The notes: generated by a model from the letters alone, not told the origin. Numbered from the stretch's first letter, positions 49,110 to 58,322 are shown. The stretch: DNA of 64,000 nucleotides from Streptomyces sp. LBL (GCF_029893585.1 NZ_JARXYX010000037.1:1-64000), one strand, 5' to 3'. Numbers and translations are program-made.

Positions 49110-49874
49110 TCAGCCGGCGGGTACCACCTCGCGCAGGAAGCCGGTCAGCAGGTCCGTCACAGCGGCAGGCCGCTCCAGACTGGGGAGATGGCCGGCCCAG
49201 GGCAGTTCGAGGTGCCGGGTGTCGGCGAGCAGGCCCGGCAGTCGGGCCGCGATCTGCCGAAAAGCGGCCAGGTCGCGGCCCCCCGAAATCGCGAGACAGG
49301 GTGCCTTGATCGCTGACAGGTCGATCTCCACCTCGATCCGCCCGGCCCCCTCGGGGGCGGCCAGTTGCACCTCGAAAGCATGTCGCTGCATCCCGCGCAC
49401 CTCCTCCCGGACCGCCTCCTCGGCGTCCGGCCCCAGCCAGGTGTCCACGTTCAGTTCCACGGCCCCCACGATGTCGCCCGCCTCGAGCAGCGCGTCCTCC
49501 CGCTCGCCGAACGCACGCAGCTCATCGGTGGGTTCATGCCCTGGCAGCCCGGCGCACAACAGCGCCATGGCGGATACCCGGTCCGGACGGCGCGCGGCGA
49601 TCTCCAGGGCGACACGTCCGCCGTACGAGGAGGCGATCAGCGCCGCCTGCTCGATGCCGAGCACGTCCAGCAGGCCCAGTACATCCTCTGCATCGTTGTG
49701 GCGCCGATCCGGCAACGGACTCCGGCCGAAGCCCCGGAAGTCGCAACGCACCACCCGGTATCCGGCATCGACCAGGGCCTGCCACTGCGGATCCCACATC
49801 CTTCGGTCACCTACCGCGGAGTGCAGCAGTACCAGCGCGGGACCGTCTCCGGTTGCATCGTAAGCAAGAGTCAT
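49110..49874 (-). CDS. alpha/beta-hydrolase
   Basis: A 254-residue alpha/beta-hydrolase fold protein. The nucleophile elbow is ASSYGG (Ser in the third position), the oxyanion strand is LVLLHSAVGDRRMWDPQW, the acid is in CLAISGGRDL and the His is in WAGHLPSLE. The family includes esterases and 3-oxoadipate enol-lactonase-like enzymes; the substrate cannot be told. I start at the ATG at 49874 (MTLAYDATGDGP), since upstream codons have no ribosome binding site. It is convergent with the lacI gene. Confidence 0.85.
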   Translation of the reverse strand: MTLAYDATGDGPALVLLHSAVGDRRMWDPQWQALVDAGYRVVRCDFRGFGRSPLPDRRHNDAEDVLGLLDVLGIEQAALIASSYGGRVALEIAARRPDRVSAMALLCAGLPGHEPTDELRAFGEREDALLEAGDIVGAVELNVDTWLGPDAEEAVREEVRGMQRHAFEVQLAAPEGAGRIEVEIDLSAIKAPCLAISGGRDLAAFRQIAARLPGLLADTRHLELPWAGHLPSLERPAAVTDLLTGFLREVVPAG

Positions 49875-50066
49875 GCGACAGACCCTAGGCGGCGAGTGAT
49901 CGAAGCACCCATGAATTTCACCGCCGCCCGCCTCGCTCACAGGGCGGCCCCCTCACCCCGGCGAGCCTCCCCGGTCAGAGCGCTCGCTGGTCCTCGGTGG
50001 CGAGGAGGACGACGTTCCGGACCTGCCCGGATCCACCGCCGCGGCTGACCCGAACCCCGGACATGA

Positions 50067-50102
50067 CACAGGCCCCGCCGCTCGAAAGCGACGGGGCCTG
50101 TG
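50067..50102 (-). terminator. tmRNA terminator
   Basis: An 11-bp perfect stem CACAGGCCCCG/CGGGGCCTGTG, with an inner CGCT/AGCG mini-stem, lies 30 bases after the 3' end of ssrA. Confidence 0.8.
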
Positions 50103-50131
50103 CCCACATGGGGTACCCGCCCGGAGGCAGG

Positions 50132-50532
50132 TGGTGGAGATGGCGGGAATCGAACCCGCGTCCAACGGTGCGGAATCAGGGCTTCTCCGTGTGCAGTTCG
50201 CTGTGATTTTCTCAGCCCCGGCGATCACGCGAACAAGTCGCCGACGGGCTCAGTCACTGTTTGATTTCCCTCTTCACCCCGTGACCGGGATCAAGGTTTA
50301 GTCCCCTAGCTGATGCCAGGATCCGGGTCGGGAACGAGCCCGGGCTGACACTCCCTTAAGTAAGGAGCACTCGCTTCGCTACCTGATCAGGCGGCGAGGG
50401 CGAAGTGCTGCTTGGGAGAATCGCTCTTGAGAGTGGCGATTATTTTTTTCGGCCTGTGGTTTACGAGATCATGGCCGCTTCCTCGACACGCTTCCCCTGC
50501 TTCGACAGCCGCTGTCGAAACCGATCATCCCC
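50132..50532 (-). ncRNA. ssrA: transfer-messenger RNA (tmRNA)
   Basis: A 401-base tmRNA on the minus strand. The 5' end GGGGATGATCGGTTTCGACA pairs with the 3' end CATCTCC-ACCA to form the acceptor stem (one G-U), and the T arm is GCGGG-TTCGATT-CCCGC. The tag frame (50437 to 50390) reads ATLKSDSPKQHFALAA then TGA, resuming at GCC. Ending AA with ALAA is the usual degradation signal. It frees stalled ribosomes together with SmpB, whose gene is 126 bases upstream. Pseudoknot regions were not traced one by one. Confidence 0.95.
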
Positions 50533-50658
50533 ATGTTGATTTTTCAAGCTGTGCCCCTCGGGAGGGACGCGCACCCGCTGTGAGGTGCAGATGCCATCGT
50601 ACGTGACCAAGGCAGGTCGATGCCAGCGCATTCCCCCCGGGGCCGGCCGGCGGGCCGA

Positions 50659-51201
50659 CTACGCGCCCCGCTCCTTCCGCTTCGCCGCCGCGATCACACG
50701 GTCCGACTCCCGCCGGTCCTGCTTCTCACGCAGGGTCTGCCGCTTGTCGTATTCCTTCTTGCCGCGCGCGAGGGCGATCTCGGCCTTGGCCCGGCCGTCC
50801 TTGAAGTACAGGGCGAGGGGCACGATCGTGTGACCCGTCTCCTGCGACTTGGACTCCAGCTTGTCGATCTCCTCGCGGTGCAGAAGCAGCTTGCGCTTGC
50901 GGCGCACGGTGTGGTTGGTCCAGGTGCCCTGGCTGTACTCGGGGATGTGGGCGTTGTGCAGCCACGCCTCGTTCCCGTCGATCTGGACGAAGCCGTCGGT
51001 CAGCGAGGCGCGCCCCTGGCGCAGCGACTTCACCTCGGTGCCGGTCAGGACGAGCCCGGCCTCGAACGTGTCGATGATCGCGTAGTCGTGCCGCGCCTTC
51101 TTGTTCTGCGCGACGATCTTGCGCTTGCCGTCCTTGGCCTTCGCGGTCCCCCCTGCCTGCTTGGACTGGGACTCCTTCGGTACGTACATTCCCTTGCTCA
51201 T
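50659..51201 (-). CDS. smpB: SsrA-binding protein SmpB
   Basis: A 180-residue SmpB. Core motifs are NKKARHDYAIIDTFEAGLVL, TGTEVKSLRQGRASLTDGF and HNAHIPEYSQGTW, with the positively charged tail YDKRQTLREKQDRRESDRVI. It binds the tRNA-like domain of tmRNA and places it in the ribosome A site. The N-terminus has an extra Lys/Gln-rich stretch (about 20 residues), common in actinobacteria. I start at MSKGMYVP (51201). It is upstream of ssrA on the same strand. Confidence 0.95.
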   Translation of the reverse strand: MSKGMYVPKESQSKQAGGTAKAKDGKRKIVAQNKKARHDYAIIDTFEAGLVLTGTEVKSLRQGRASLTDGFVQIDGNEAWLHNAHIPEYSQGTWTNHTVRRKRKLLLHREEIDKLESKSQETGHTIVPLALYFKDGRAKAEIALARGKKEYDKRQTLREKQDRRESDRVIAAAKRKERGA

Positions 51202-51280
51202 AGTGCCGCCCATTTTCGCACCACGGAGGGGGTGAACGGGAAACGCATTACCGCGAGGGCGGGCCCGGCACGGCGGGGGC

Positions 51281-52453
51281 CTACCGTCCGAGCCCGCTGA
51301 GCACCGTCCCGGCCCGCTCCAGGACGTTCCGCTCCGCGTCCAGGTCGGGGGTGATGCCGCGACCGTCGACGCCGCGGCCGACGGGGGTGCGGTAGTGGCC
51401 GACGGTCAGCTCCGCGACCGAGCCGTCGGGCAGCCGGCTCGGCATCTGGACCGAGCCCTTGCCGAAGGTGCGGGAGCCCACCACGACCGCGCGGCCGCGG
51501 TCCTGCAGGGCGCCGGTGAGCAGCTCGGCGGCGCTCATCGTGCCGCCGTCGACGAGCGCGACCAGCGGTCTGGTGGTGTCGCCGCCGGTCTCGGCGTGCA
51601 GGGCTCGCTGGTCGCCCGCGACGTCGTATGTGGCGACCAGGCCGCCGTCGAGGAAGGCGGAGGCGGTGGTGACGGCCTCGGTGACCAGTCCGCCGGAGTT
51701 GCCGCGCAGGTCGAGGATGACGCCGGCACCGGCCGGGGCCTGCCGTACGGCGGTGCGCACGGTGTCGCCCACGCCCTTGGTGAAGGCGGCGACCCTGATG
51801 ACGGTGACGCCGCCGGCGAGCGTGCGCACGGTCACGTCGTCGGTGGACAGGCGGGCCCGGCGCAGGGTGAGGCTCCACGCGCGCGGGCCGCGTTCCAGAC
51901 CGACGCGGACAGTCGTTCCGGCGGCCGCGGCCGTGGCGTCACCGCGCAGCGAGGAGACCACCTCGGTGACGGGACGCCCGTCGACCTTCTTCCCGTCGAC
52001 GCTGCGCAGCCGGTCGCCCCGCTGGATCCCGGCGACGGCCGCGGGCGACCCGGAGGCCACCCTGGTCACCTCGATACGGCCGTCCCGCTCGCTTCGCGCC
52101 CACAGGCCGACGCCGGTGTACTGGCCGTCGAGGGCCTCCTCGAACTCCTCGAACTCGCCCTCGGAGTAGACGGCGGCCCAGCGGTCCCCGCTGCGGCTGA
52201 CCGCGCGTTCGGCGGCCTCCATGGGGGACGTGCCGTCGGCCATGGCCTTCTCGGCGGCCTTCGCCACATCCTCGTGACGGCTCGCGGAGGCGGCTGACAG
52301 GGTCGGCTCGGAGGCGGGTTTCCGGTCTCCGTCACCAGCGTCCGGGAAGGAACCGGTCGCGGCTCCGGCGACGAGCACGCTCGCGAAGACCAATGTCAGG
52401 CCCGCCCCGCGGCCGAAGCGGCGGGGCTGACAAAACAGGTGTCGGCCAGACAT
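51281..52453 (-). CDS. S41 C-terminal processing protease with PDZ domain
   Basis: A 390-residue exported protease. A signal sequence (about 14-36) is followed by a helical segment, a PDZ domain (about 115-195: RVASGSPAAVAGIQRGDRLR), and an S41 catalytic part. The catalytic Ser is in DGGTMSAAELLTGAL and the Lys is in SRTFGKGSVQM, with LDLRGNSGGLV for substrate binding. CtpA/Prc-type enzymes trim extracytoplasmic proteins from their C-terminus. It lies between smpB and ftsX, and in many actinobacteria this location is conserved. No strong ribosome binding site precedes the ATG. Confidence 0.9.
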   Translation of the reverse strand: MSGRHLFCQPRRFGRGAGLTLVFASVLVAGAATGSFPDAGDGDRKPASEPTLSAASASRHEDVAKAAEKAMADGTSPMEAAERAVSRSGDRWAAVYSEGEFEEFEEALDGQYTGVGLWARSERDGRIEVTRVASGSPAAVAGIQRGDRLRSVDGKKVDGRPVTEVVSSLRGDATAAAAGTTVRVGLERGPRAWSLTLRRARLSTDDVTVRTLAGGVTVIRVAAFTKGVGDTVRTAVRQAPAGAGVILDLRGNSGGLVTEAVTTASAFLDGGLVATYDVAGDQRALHAETGGDTTRPLVALVDGGTMSAAELLTGALQDRGRAVVVGSRTFGKGSVQMPSRLPDGSVAELTVGHYRTPVGRGVDGRGITPDLDAERNVLERAGTVLSGLGR

Positions 52454-52476
52454 GCGGGTGAGTCTAGGACAACGCG

Positions 52477-52512
52477 AAGGGTCGCACGGTCGGTTGACCG
52501 TACGACCCTTTT
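52477..52512 (-). terminator. terminator of ftsEX
   Basis: AAGGGTCG-c-ACGGTC and GACCGT-a-CGACCCTT, with a 4-base loop and one mismatch, lie just after the ftsX stop. A U tract follows only on the plus strand, so it may stop transcription from both sides. Confidence 0.7.
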
Positions 52513-52520
52513 GGTATGCG

Positions 52521-53438
52521 TCACACCTTCAGGTACTTGCGCAGCGCGAAGAACGCGGCCAGCGCGGGCATCAGCAGACTTGTCGCCAGAATGAGCGGCA
52601 GTTTCGTCAGAACGGCGTCCCAGCCGATGAAGTTGATCAGGTTCAGCTTCTCCGACAGGGCCAGGCCGTGGTCGATGAGGAAGTACCTGGCGACCACCAG
52701 GAACCCGCACGCGACCGTGCCGCCGATCAGTCCGGCGACCGCGGCCTCCGCGATGAAGGGCGCCTGGATGTAGAAACCCGACGCGCCGACCAGGCGCATG
52801 ATCCCGGTCTCGCGCCGTCGACTGAACGCCGAGACCCGCACGGTGTTGACGATCAGCATCAGCGCCACGACGAGCATCAGCGCCATAATCGCCCGCGCCG
52901 CCCAGTTCATGCCGTTGAGGAGCCCGAAGAGGTTGTCCAGGATCCCCTTCTGGTCCTGCACCGACTGCACCCCGTCCCGCCCGTCGAAGGCGGTCGCGAT
53001 GACCTGGTACTTCTCCGGGTCCTTCAGTTTGATGCGGTACGACTCCTGCATCTGGTCCGGCGTGAGGGAGGCGGCCAGCGGGGAGTCGCCGAACTGCTCC
53101 TTGTAGTGCTTGTACGCAGCGTCCTGCGACTCGTACGTCACCACCTGGACGACCGACATCTTGTCCAGGTCGGACTTGATCTGCTTCTTCTGCTCGTCGG
53201 TGACCGCGCCCTTGGCGCAGTTCGGGTCCGACTCGGCGTCACCCTTGTTGCAGAGGAAGACCGAGACGTTGACCTTGTCGTACCAGTAGCCCTTCATCGT
53301 GCCGACCTGGTCGCTCATCAGGAGCGACCCGCCGAACAGGGCGAGCGACAGGGCGACGGACACGATGACGGCGAAGGTCATCGTCAGATTGCGGCGGAGA
53401 CCCACACCGATCTCCGACAGAACGAACTGGGCGCGCAT
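52521..53438 (-). CDS. ftsX: cell-division ABC permease FtsX
   Basis: A 305-residue FtsX with four membrane helices: the first near 20-42 (LTMTFAVIVSVALSLALFGGS), then a large extracellular loop (about 50-165) and three helices in the C-terminal half. The outside loop contains two Cys (KGDAESDPNCAKG, VFLCNKG). FtsX with FtsE controls cell-wall hydrolases at the septum. Its start is 33 bases after ftsE. The N-terminus MRAQFVLSEIGVGLRRNLTM is conserved in actinobacteria. Confidence 0.95.
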   Translation of the reverse strand: MRAQFVLSEIGVGLRRNLTMTFAVIVSVALSLALFGGSLLMSDQVGTMKGYWYDKVNVSVFLCNKGDAESDPNCAKGAVTDEQKKQIKSDLDKMSVVQVVTYESQDAAYKHYKEQFGDSPLAASLTPDQMQESYRIKLKDPEKYQVIATAFDGRDGVQSVQDQKGILDNLFGLLNGMNWAARAIMALMLVVALMLIVNTVRVSAFSRRRETGIMRLVGASGFYIQAPFIAEAAVAGLIGGTVACGFLVVARYFLIDHGLALSEKLNLINFIGWDAVLTKLPLILATSLLMPALAAFFALRKYLKV

Positions 53439-53471
53439 GGCGTCTGGTTGGGCCTTTCCGTGGACTGGCGG

Positions 53472-54161
53472 TCAGTGCTGGTAGCCGTAGACGCCGCGTG
53501 TCTGGTCTCGGACGAGGCGGCCCTTCTCCAGCTCGATGACGCGCTTACGCATCTGGTCCACGATGTTCTGGTCGTGCGTGGCCATCACGACGGTCGTGCC
53601 GGTCCGGTTGATCCGGTCGAGCAGCTTCATGATGCCGACGGAGGTCTGCGGGTCGAGGTTGCCGGTCGGCTCGTCCGCGATGAGCAGCTTGGGCCGGTTG
53701 ACGAAGGCACGCGCGATCGCCACGCGCTGCTGCTCACCACCGGACAGCTCACCGGGTCTGCGGTCCTCCTTGCCGCCGAGCCCGACCAGGTCGAGCACCT
53801 GCGGCACGGACTTGCGGATCTCGCCCTTCGACTTGCCGATGACCTCCTGCGCGAAGGCCACGTTCTCCGCGACCGTCTTGTTCGGCAGGAGCCGGAAGTC
53901 CTGGAACACCGTCCCCAGCTGGCGCCGCATCTGCGGCACCTTCCAGTTGGTCAGGCGCGCGAGGTCCTTGCCCAGAACGTGCACCTGACCGTGGCTGCAC
54001 CGCTCCTCGCGGAGGACCAGGCGCAGGAAGGTGGACTTGCCGGAGCCGGAGGACCCCACGAGGAACACGAACTCGCCCTTCTCCACTTCCAGGGAGACAT
54101 CCCTGAGTGCGGGGTGGGTCTGCTTGGGGTAGATCTTGGATACGTTGTCGAATCGGATCAC
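53472..54161 (-). CDS. ftsE: cell-division ATP-binding protein FtsE
   Basis: A 229-residue ABC ATPase. Walker A GSSGSGKST (about 38-46), Q loop TVFQDFRLL, signature LSGGEQQR, Walker B LLIADEPTGNLD and the H loop VMATHDQNIV are all intact. It drives FtsX in septal wall remodelling. The start is GTG at 54161 (VIRFDNVSKIYP), matching the family N-terminus, though its ribosome binding site is weak. Confidence 0.95.
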   Translation of the reverse strand: MIRFDNVSKIYPKQTHPALRDVSLEVEKGEFVFLVGSSGSGKSTFLRLVLREERCSHGQVHVLGKDLARLTNWKVPQMRRQLGTVFQDFRLLPNKTVAENVAFAQEVIGKSKGEIRKSVPQVLDLVGLGGKEDRRPGELSGGEQQRVAIARAFVNRPKLLIADEPTGNLDPQTSVGIMKLLDRINRTGTTVVMATHDQNIVDQMRKRVIELEKGRLVRDQTRGVYGYQH

Positions 54162-54405
54162 GGATGCACCACGGGTCGCCGGGGGTAGATGAGCGTGACC
54201 ATACGCGAACCGGGCGGCCCGGCGCAGGCACCGGTCGGGGTTGTGTGACAGTTGCGCGTTTTGTGCCCGCCTTGGCCCCGTAGGACCCTGCCCCGGTCCC
54301 ACAGGACCCCGCGCTGAATTCCACGGAACCTGGCAGAGTGGAGGGGGAACGTTCGGGTTCCCTCAGGCGTTGTGCATGTGGAACCGGTGCAAGGAGGGCG
54401 AGCGC

Positions 54406-54600
54406 ATGACGTACGACCGGCTGGTGTGCGCGAACTGCGCGGGACCCGTGAGCGAAGGTCGGTGCCGCGTGTGCCGCGCGAGCCGCGAGCGGCTGCAGCA
54501 GCAGGAGAACCCTTTCGCGGGCCTGACCCCCATGACACTGATCGCCTTGCTGACGGTGCTGATCGCGGCAGTCGCGCTGCTGGCGCACCAGACCGCGTAG
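54406..54600 (+). CDS. small zinc-ribbon membrane protein
   Basis: A 64-residue protein with an AAGGAGGGCG site. The N-terminal half is a four-Cys zinc ribbon (CANC...CRVC: C8-x2-C11 and C20-x2-C23), followed by a membrane helix, TLIALLTVLIAAVALLAH. It is divergent from ftsE. Function is unknown; homologues of this shape are common in Streptomyces. Confidence 0.75.
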   Translation: MTYDRLVCANCAGPVSEGRCRVCRASRERLQQQENPFAGLTPMTLIALLTVLIAAVALLAHQTA

Positions 54601-54660
54601 GACGCGGTCGCGGGGCGCGATCAACGACGCGGGTGGAAGACCAGCAGTCAGAAGACGTAC

Positions 54661-54695
54661 GAGGGGCTCGGAGCGCATCGCGCTCCGAGCCCCTC
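54661..54695. terminator. bidirectional terminator
   Basis: A perfect 16-bp stem, GAGGGGCTCGGAGCGC against GCGCTCCGAGCCCCTC with loop ATC, lies between two convergent genes. It has no U tract. Confidence 0.85.
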
Positions 54696-54736
54696 GCCGT
54701 ATGACGTGCGTACGGTGCGTACGCGGACGGCTACCC

Positions 54737-55429
54737 TCAGGCAGCCGCGCCGCCCCGGCCGCCCATGAGGCGCGGCAGGACGCGGAAGCCGACGCCGCCG
54801 GCGATCATCGTGGCGGCACCGAGCAGCAGGAAGGTGGTCTGCGCGGCACCGGTTTCGGCGAGCTCCTCACCGCTGCCCTGGGCCTGAGCCTGGGGGGCAG
54901 TGCCGGTCGTGGTGTCCGTACCGGTGTCGGTGAGGGCCGAGGTGCCCTCCTCCTGGGCGGAGGTGCCGGAACCGCCGTTGGGGTCGGCCTGGTTGCCACC
55001 GGCGGCACCGTTGCCGTTGCCGTTCCCCTGGCCGTTGCCGTTGCCGTTACCGTTGCCCTGGCCGCCGTTACCGTTGCCCTGGCCGCCGTTCCCGTTGCCG
55101 TTGCCCGGGTTGGTCGGCGCGGCGGTCGGGTCGTCCGTCGGGCCCTCGGTGGGCTCCGTCGGCTCCTCGGTGGGGTCGGTCGGGTCGGTGGGGTCGAGCG
55201 TCGGGACGTCCGTGGGGATGTCCGTCGGGACGTCCGTGGGAATGTCGGTGGGGATGTCGGTGGGAACCGGCGGCGACGGGACGGGCGACTCGTCGGCGCA
55301 CAGGATGCCCAGGATGCAGTCGTCCGCTTCGGCGGCGGACGCCGCACCGGTGGCGGTCAGTGAGGCGCCGGCCGCTATCACGGCACCGGCCGCGATCCGC
55401 GCGACACGGATCCGCGTCTTCTTCGTCAT
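54737..55429 (-). CDS. secreted LAETG sortase substrate with Pro/Thr and Gly/Asn repeats
   Basis: A 230-residue cell-wall protein. A signal peptide (about 1-32, VARIAAGAVIAAGASLTATG) is followed by a short CILGILC segment with two Cys, PTDIPTDVPTDIPTDV repeats, then NGNGNGGQGNGNGG repeats. The C-terminus has the sorting signal LAETG, a hydrophobic helix (TTFLLLGAATMIAGGVGFRV) and a basic end. LAxTG is the class E sortase motif of Streptomyces, so it should be linked to peptidoglycan. The Cys pair could form a disulphide. Role unknown. Confidence 0.85.
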   Translation of the reverse strand: MTKKTRIRVARIAAGAVIAAGASLTATGAASAAEADDCILGILCADESPVPSPPVPTDIPTDIPTDVPTDIPTDVPTLDPTDPTDPTEEPTEPTEGPTDDPTAAPTNPGNGNGNGGQGNGNGGQGNGNGNGNGQGNGNGNGAAGGNQADPNGGSGTSAQEEGTSALTDTGTDTTTGTAPQAQAQGSGEELAETGAAQTTFLLLGAATMIAGGVGFRVLPRLMGGRGGAAA

Positions 55430-55760
55430 ATGGTTGCTACCCCCAGTAGCTCATCATCAGTGAGGCGGCGCTCGGGGGCCGTGATCGACGGAGGAGGTAG
55501 CTGTACTCAATCCCCCGGTTCACATGCGCCCCAGAGATACGCATGCCGCGCCTCACCTTTCCCATTTTCCAAAGGAACGTCAAGGCCGTTGCGCGCGCAA
55601 TGTCCACCTGCGGGATCTATGCCGGATATTGAAGCCTGTGAGTGTGATGTAAAACCCCGACATCAGGCGCGGAACCGGGCACGCGAAGGGCAGACGAAAG
55701 GCAACTGTCGCCGGTCGGGCGACAGTTGCCTTGTCGACAAAGCGCTGTGCACGCCTCCTG
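55430..55760. other. 331-base gap with prfB terminator
   Basis: No gene is supported. A strong hairpin at 55698-55732 (AAGGCAACTGTCGCC/GGCGACAGTTGCCTT, 15 bp, 5-base loop) lies 29 bases after the prfB stop and is its terminator. The right-to-left promoter of the LAETG gene lies near 55450-55560. Confidence 0.7.
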
Positions 55761-56867
55761 TTACTTCTCCCCCTGCTTGCGCCAGCGAATCCCGGCCTCG
55801 AGGAATCCGTCGATCTCGCCGTTGAACACGGCCTCCGGGTTGCCGACTTCGAAGTCGGTGCGCAGGTCCTTGACCATCTGGTACGGGTGCACAACGTACG
55901 AACGCATCTGGTTGCCCCAGGAGTTGCCGCCATCGCCCTTGAGCGCGTCCATCTTGGCCTGCTCCTCCTGGCGGCGCCGATCGAGGAGCTTGGCCTGGAG
56001 GACGTTCATCGCGCTCGCCTTGTTCTGGATCTGCGACCGCTCGTTCTGGCAGGAGACGACGATGCCGGTGGGGAGGTGGGTCAGACGCACCGCGGAGTCG
56101 GTGGTGTTGACGCCCTGGCCGCCGGGTCCGGACGAGCGGTACACGTCCACGCGCAGCTCGGACTCGTCGATCTCGATGTGGTCGGTCTGCTCGACCACGG
56201 GGAGGATCTCGACGCCCGCGAAGGAGGTCTGCCGGCGCCCCTGGTTGTCGAAGGGCGAGATACGCACGAGGCGGTGCGTGCCCTGCTCCACGGAGAGCGT
56301 CCCGTAGGCGTACGGCACCTGCACGGCGAAGGTGGTCGACTTGATGCCGGCCTCTTCGGCGTACGACGTCTCGTAGACCTCGGTCTTGTAGCCGTGCCGC
56401 TCCGCCCAGCGCAGGTACATGCGCTGGAGCTTCTCGGCGAAGTCGGCGGCGTCGACGCCACCGGCCTCGGCGCGGATGTTCACGAGGGCCTCGCGGGAGT
56501 CATACTCCCCGCTGAGCAGCGTCCGGACCTCCATCTCGTCCAGCGCCTTCTTGACGGCGATGAGCTCGGAGTCGGCCTCGGCACGGGTGTCCGGGTCGTC
56601 CTCCTCCTCGGCCATCTCGAACAGCACGGCGAGATCGTCGATCCGCCCGCGCAGCGCCTCCGTCTTCCTGACCTCGGCCTGGAGGTGGGAGAGCTTGCTG
56701 GTGATCTTCTGCGCCTCGTCCGGGTTGTCCCACAGGGACGGCGCGGCCGCCTGCTCCTCGAGCACGGCGATGTCTGCCCTCAGTTTGTCGAGGTCCAGAA
56801 CGGCCTCGATCGACTCCATGGTCGAGGAGAGGGACTTGAGCTCTTCGGATACATCGACGACTGACAC
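55761..56867 (-). CDS. prfB: peptide chain release factor 2
   Basis: A 368-residue RF2. The codon-recognition tripeptide SPF is in VRISPFDNQG (RF2 type: reads UGA and UAA), and the catalytic GGQ is in SSGPGGQGVNTT. The N-terminal coiled region and the DSELRVDVYRSSGPGGQ core are typical. No programmed +1 frameshift signal is present: the frame is continuous from the GTG at 56867. The GGAGG upstream is only one base from the GTG, so the exact start could be a few codons later. It corresponds to SCO2972 by order (recalled). Confidence 0.95.
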   Translation of the reverse strand: MSVVDVSEELKSLSSTMESIEAVLDLDKLRADIAVLEEQAAAPSLWDNPDEAQKITSKLSHLQAEVRKTEALRGRIDDLAVLFEMAEEEDDPDTRAEADSELIAVKKALDEMEVRTLLSGEYDSREALVNIRAEAGGVDAADFAEKLQRMYLRWAERHGYKTEVYETSYAEEAGIKSTTFAVQVPYAYGTLSVEQGTHRLVRISPFDNQGRRQTSFAGVEILPVVEQTDHIEIDESELRVDVYRSSGPGGQGVNTTDSAVRLTHLPTGIVVSCQNERSQIQNKASAMNVLQAKLLDRRRQEEQAKMDALKGDGGNSWGNQMRSYVVHPYQMVKDLRTDFEVGNPEAVFNGEIDGFLEAGIRWRKQGEK

Positions 56868-56951
56868 GCCTCCCAGCCTAACGTCTACACCCAGCAGGGG
56901 GCGCCGGTGCGGTCGAGGGGGATGGGTCCGGGGGCCGGAGCCCCTGGTACC

Positions 56952-58187
56952 TCAGGGGGACGCCGGGGACGAGTTGCGGCCGTCCTGGGGGGCGCCGGGG
57001 TCGCCGTCCGAAGTCGCCGCCCAGGTTCCGACACCGGCCGCCGCGACCAGGACCAGCGCGGCGGCGCCCAGCACCAGGCGTCGGCGCCGTGTGGTCGCCC
57101 GGTGCCGCGCGGAGCCCGGTCGGGCCGCGCCCGCCGCACGCGGTGCCCGGGCGGTGCCCCGCGCACCCCCGGCCAGCTCGTCCGGCGCCGGCACCCTCAT
57201 CGACGTATGCGTGTCCCGGTTGGAGTCGGCCGGCTTCGCACCCGGTACCAGCGGCACGGCGCCCCGCCGTACCCGCGCCGAGGACACCGGTTCCTCGGGG
57301 GTGGCCTCGCGGGGCTCCTCCTCCGGTTCCGTGTCCGGCTCGTCCACGTCCAGGGGAGGCATCCCGGCCAGCATCGGCAGCAGCTCCCGCAGTCGGCCCC
57401 CCAGCTCGGAGGCCCGCAGCCGCGAGGCCGGTGCCTTGGCCAGGCACTGCACCATCAGCTGCCAGAGCTCGTCCGGGATGCCGGGCAGCGGGACGACCGT
57501 CTCGGTGACATGGCGGCGCAGTACCGCGCCCGGGTGGCCCCCGCCGAACGGTGTGAAGCCCGCGAGAAGCTCGTACAGGACGGTCGTGAGCGCGTAGATG
57601 TCCACCGAGGCCCGCGGCGGCAGGCCCTCCACGATCTCCGGCGCCAGGTAGTCCGGTGTCCCGATGATCTTCGTCGCCCGGGTCCGCTTCGGCGAATCGA
57701 TCAGCTTGGCCACCCCGAAGTCGGTCAGCAGCGCCGGATGGGAGCCCCCCGGACCGAGCGGCCCCTGCATGTCGAGCAGCACGTTCTCCGGCTTGACGTC
57801 CCGGTGCACGACCCCGGCCGCGTGCGCGGCCGCCAGTGCGTCCGCCACGTCCGCCACGATGGCGACCGCCGCCTCGGGCGAGAGCCGCTTGTCCCGGTCG
57901 AGCCGGGTGCGCAGGTCCGTGCCCCGGACCAGGTCCATGACCAGCGCGAGGTCGTTGCCGTCCACCACGAGGTCCCGTACCGAGACCACGTTCGGGTGCT
58001 CCAGGCCGAGCAGCGCCGTGCGCTCCTGCACGAAGCGTCCGACGAGCTCCTGGTCGGACGCGAGGTCCTCGCGCAGCAGCTTGACGGCGACGGGCCCGTC
58101 CGGTCCCTCACCCAGCCACACCGTGCCGGCGCTGCCCCGCCCGAGGATCTGGTGGGCGGTGTACCGGCTGCCGATCTTCCGTGCCAA
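56952..58187 (-). CDS. pkaB: serine/threonine protein kinase PkaB
   Basis: A 411-residue Hanks-type kinase. Gly loop GRGSAGTVW, Lys in VAVKLL, catalytic loop HRDVKPENVLL, DFG in TDFGVAKL, and APE in YLAPEI are all present. A linker rich in Glu/Pro and Arg follows (about 270-365), then one membrane helix (RRRLVLGAAALVLVAAAGVG, about 365-385) and a short outer tail. It is adjacent to PkaA on the same strand, 135 bases downstream. No PASTA domain is seen. The ATG has no striking ribosome binding site. Confidence 0.92.
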   Translation of the reverse strand: MARKIGSRYTAHQILGRGSAGTVWLGEGPDGPVAVKLLREDLASDQELVGRFVQERTALLGLEHPNVVSVRDLVVDGNDLALVMDLVRGTDLRTRLDRDKRLSPEAAVAIVADVADALAAAHAAGVVHRDVKPENVLLDMQGPLGPGGSHPALLTDFGVAKLIDSPKRTRATKIIGTPDYLAPEIVEGLPPRASVDIYALTTVLYELLAGFTPFGGGHPGAVLRRHVTETVVPLPGIPDELWQLMVQCLAKAPASRLRASELGGRLRELLPMLAGMPPLDVDEPDTEPEEEPREATPEEPVSSARVRRGAVPLVPGAKPADSNRDTHTSMRVPAPDELAGGARGTARAPRAAGAARPGSARHRATTRRRRLVLGAAALVLVAAAGVGTWAATSDGDPGAPQDGRNSSPASP

Positions 58188-58322
58188 GGCTGCTCCTACA
58201 GACGCGTGTTGTCGCTAAAACTACGCGCCGGAAGAGCCAACCTTCACCGCGGAGACGGAAATCACCCGCCAGGTGTCGACAAATCCCGAAGCTCACCGCC
58301 GGGAGAGTCCTACCGGAGAGTC

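Noticed and set aside
55761..56867. Programmed +1 frameshift in prfB
   Set aside because: The frame is continuous from GTG, with no in-frame UGA near codon 25.
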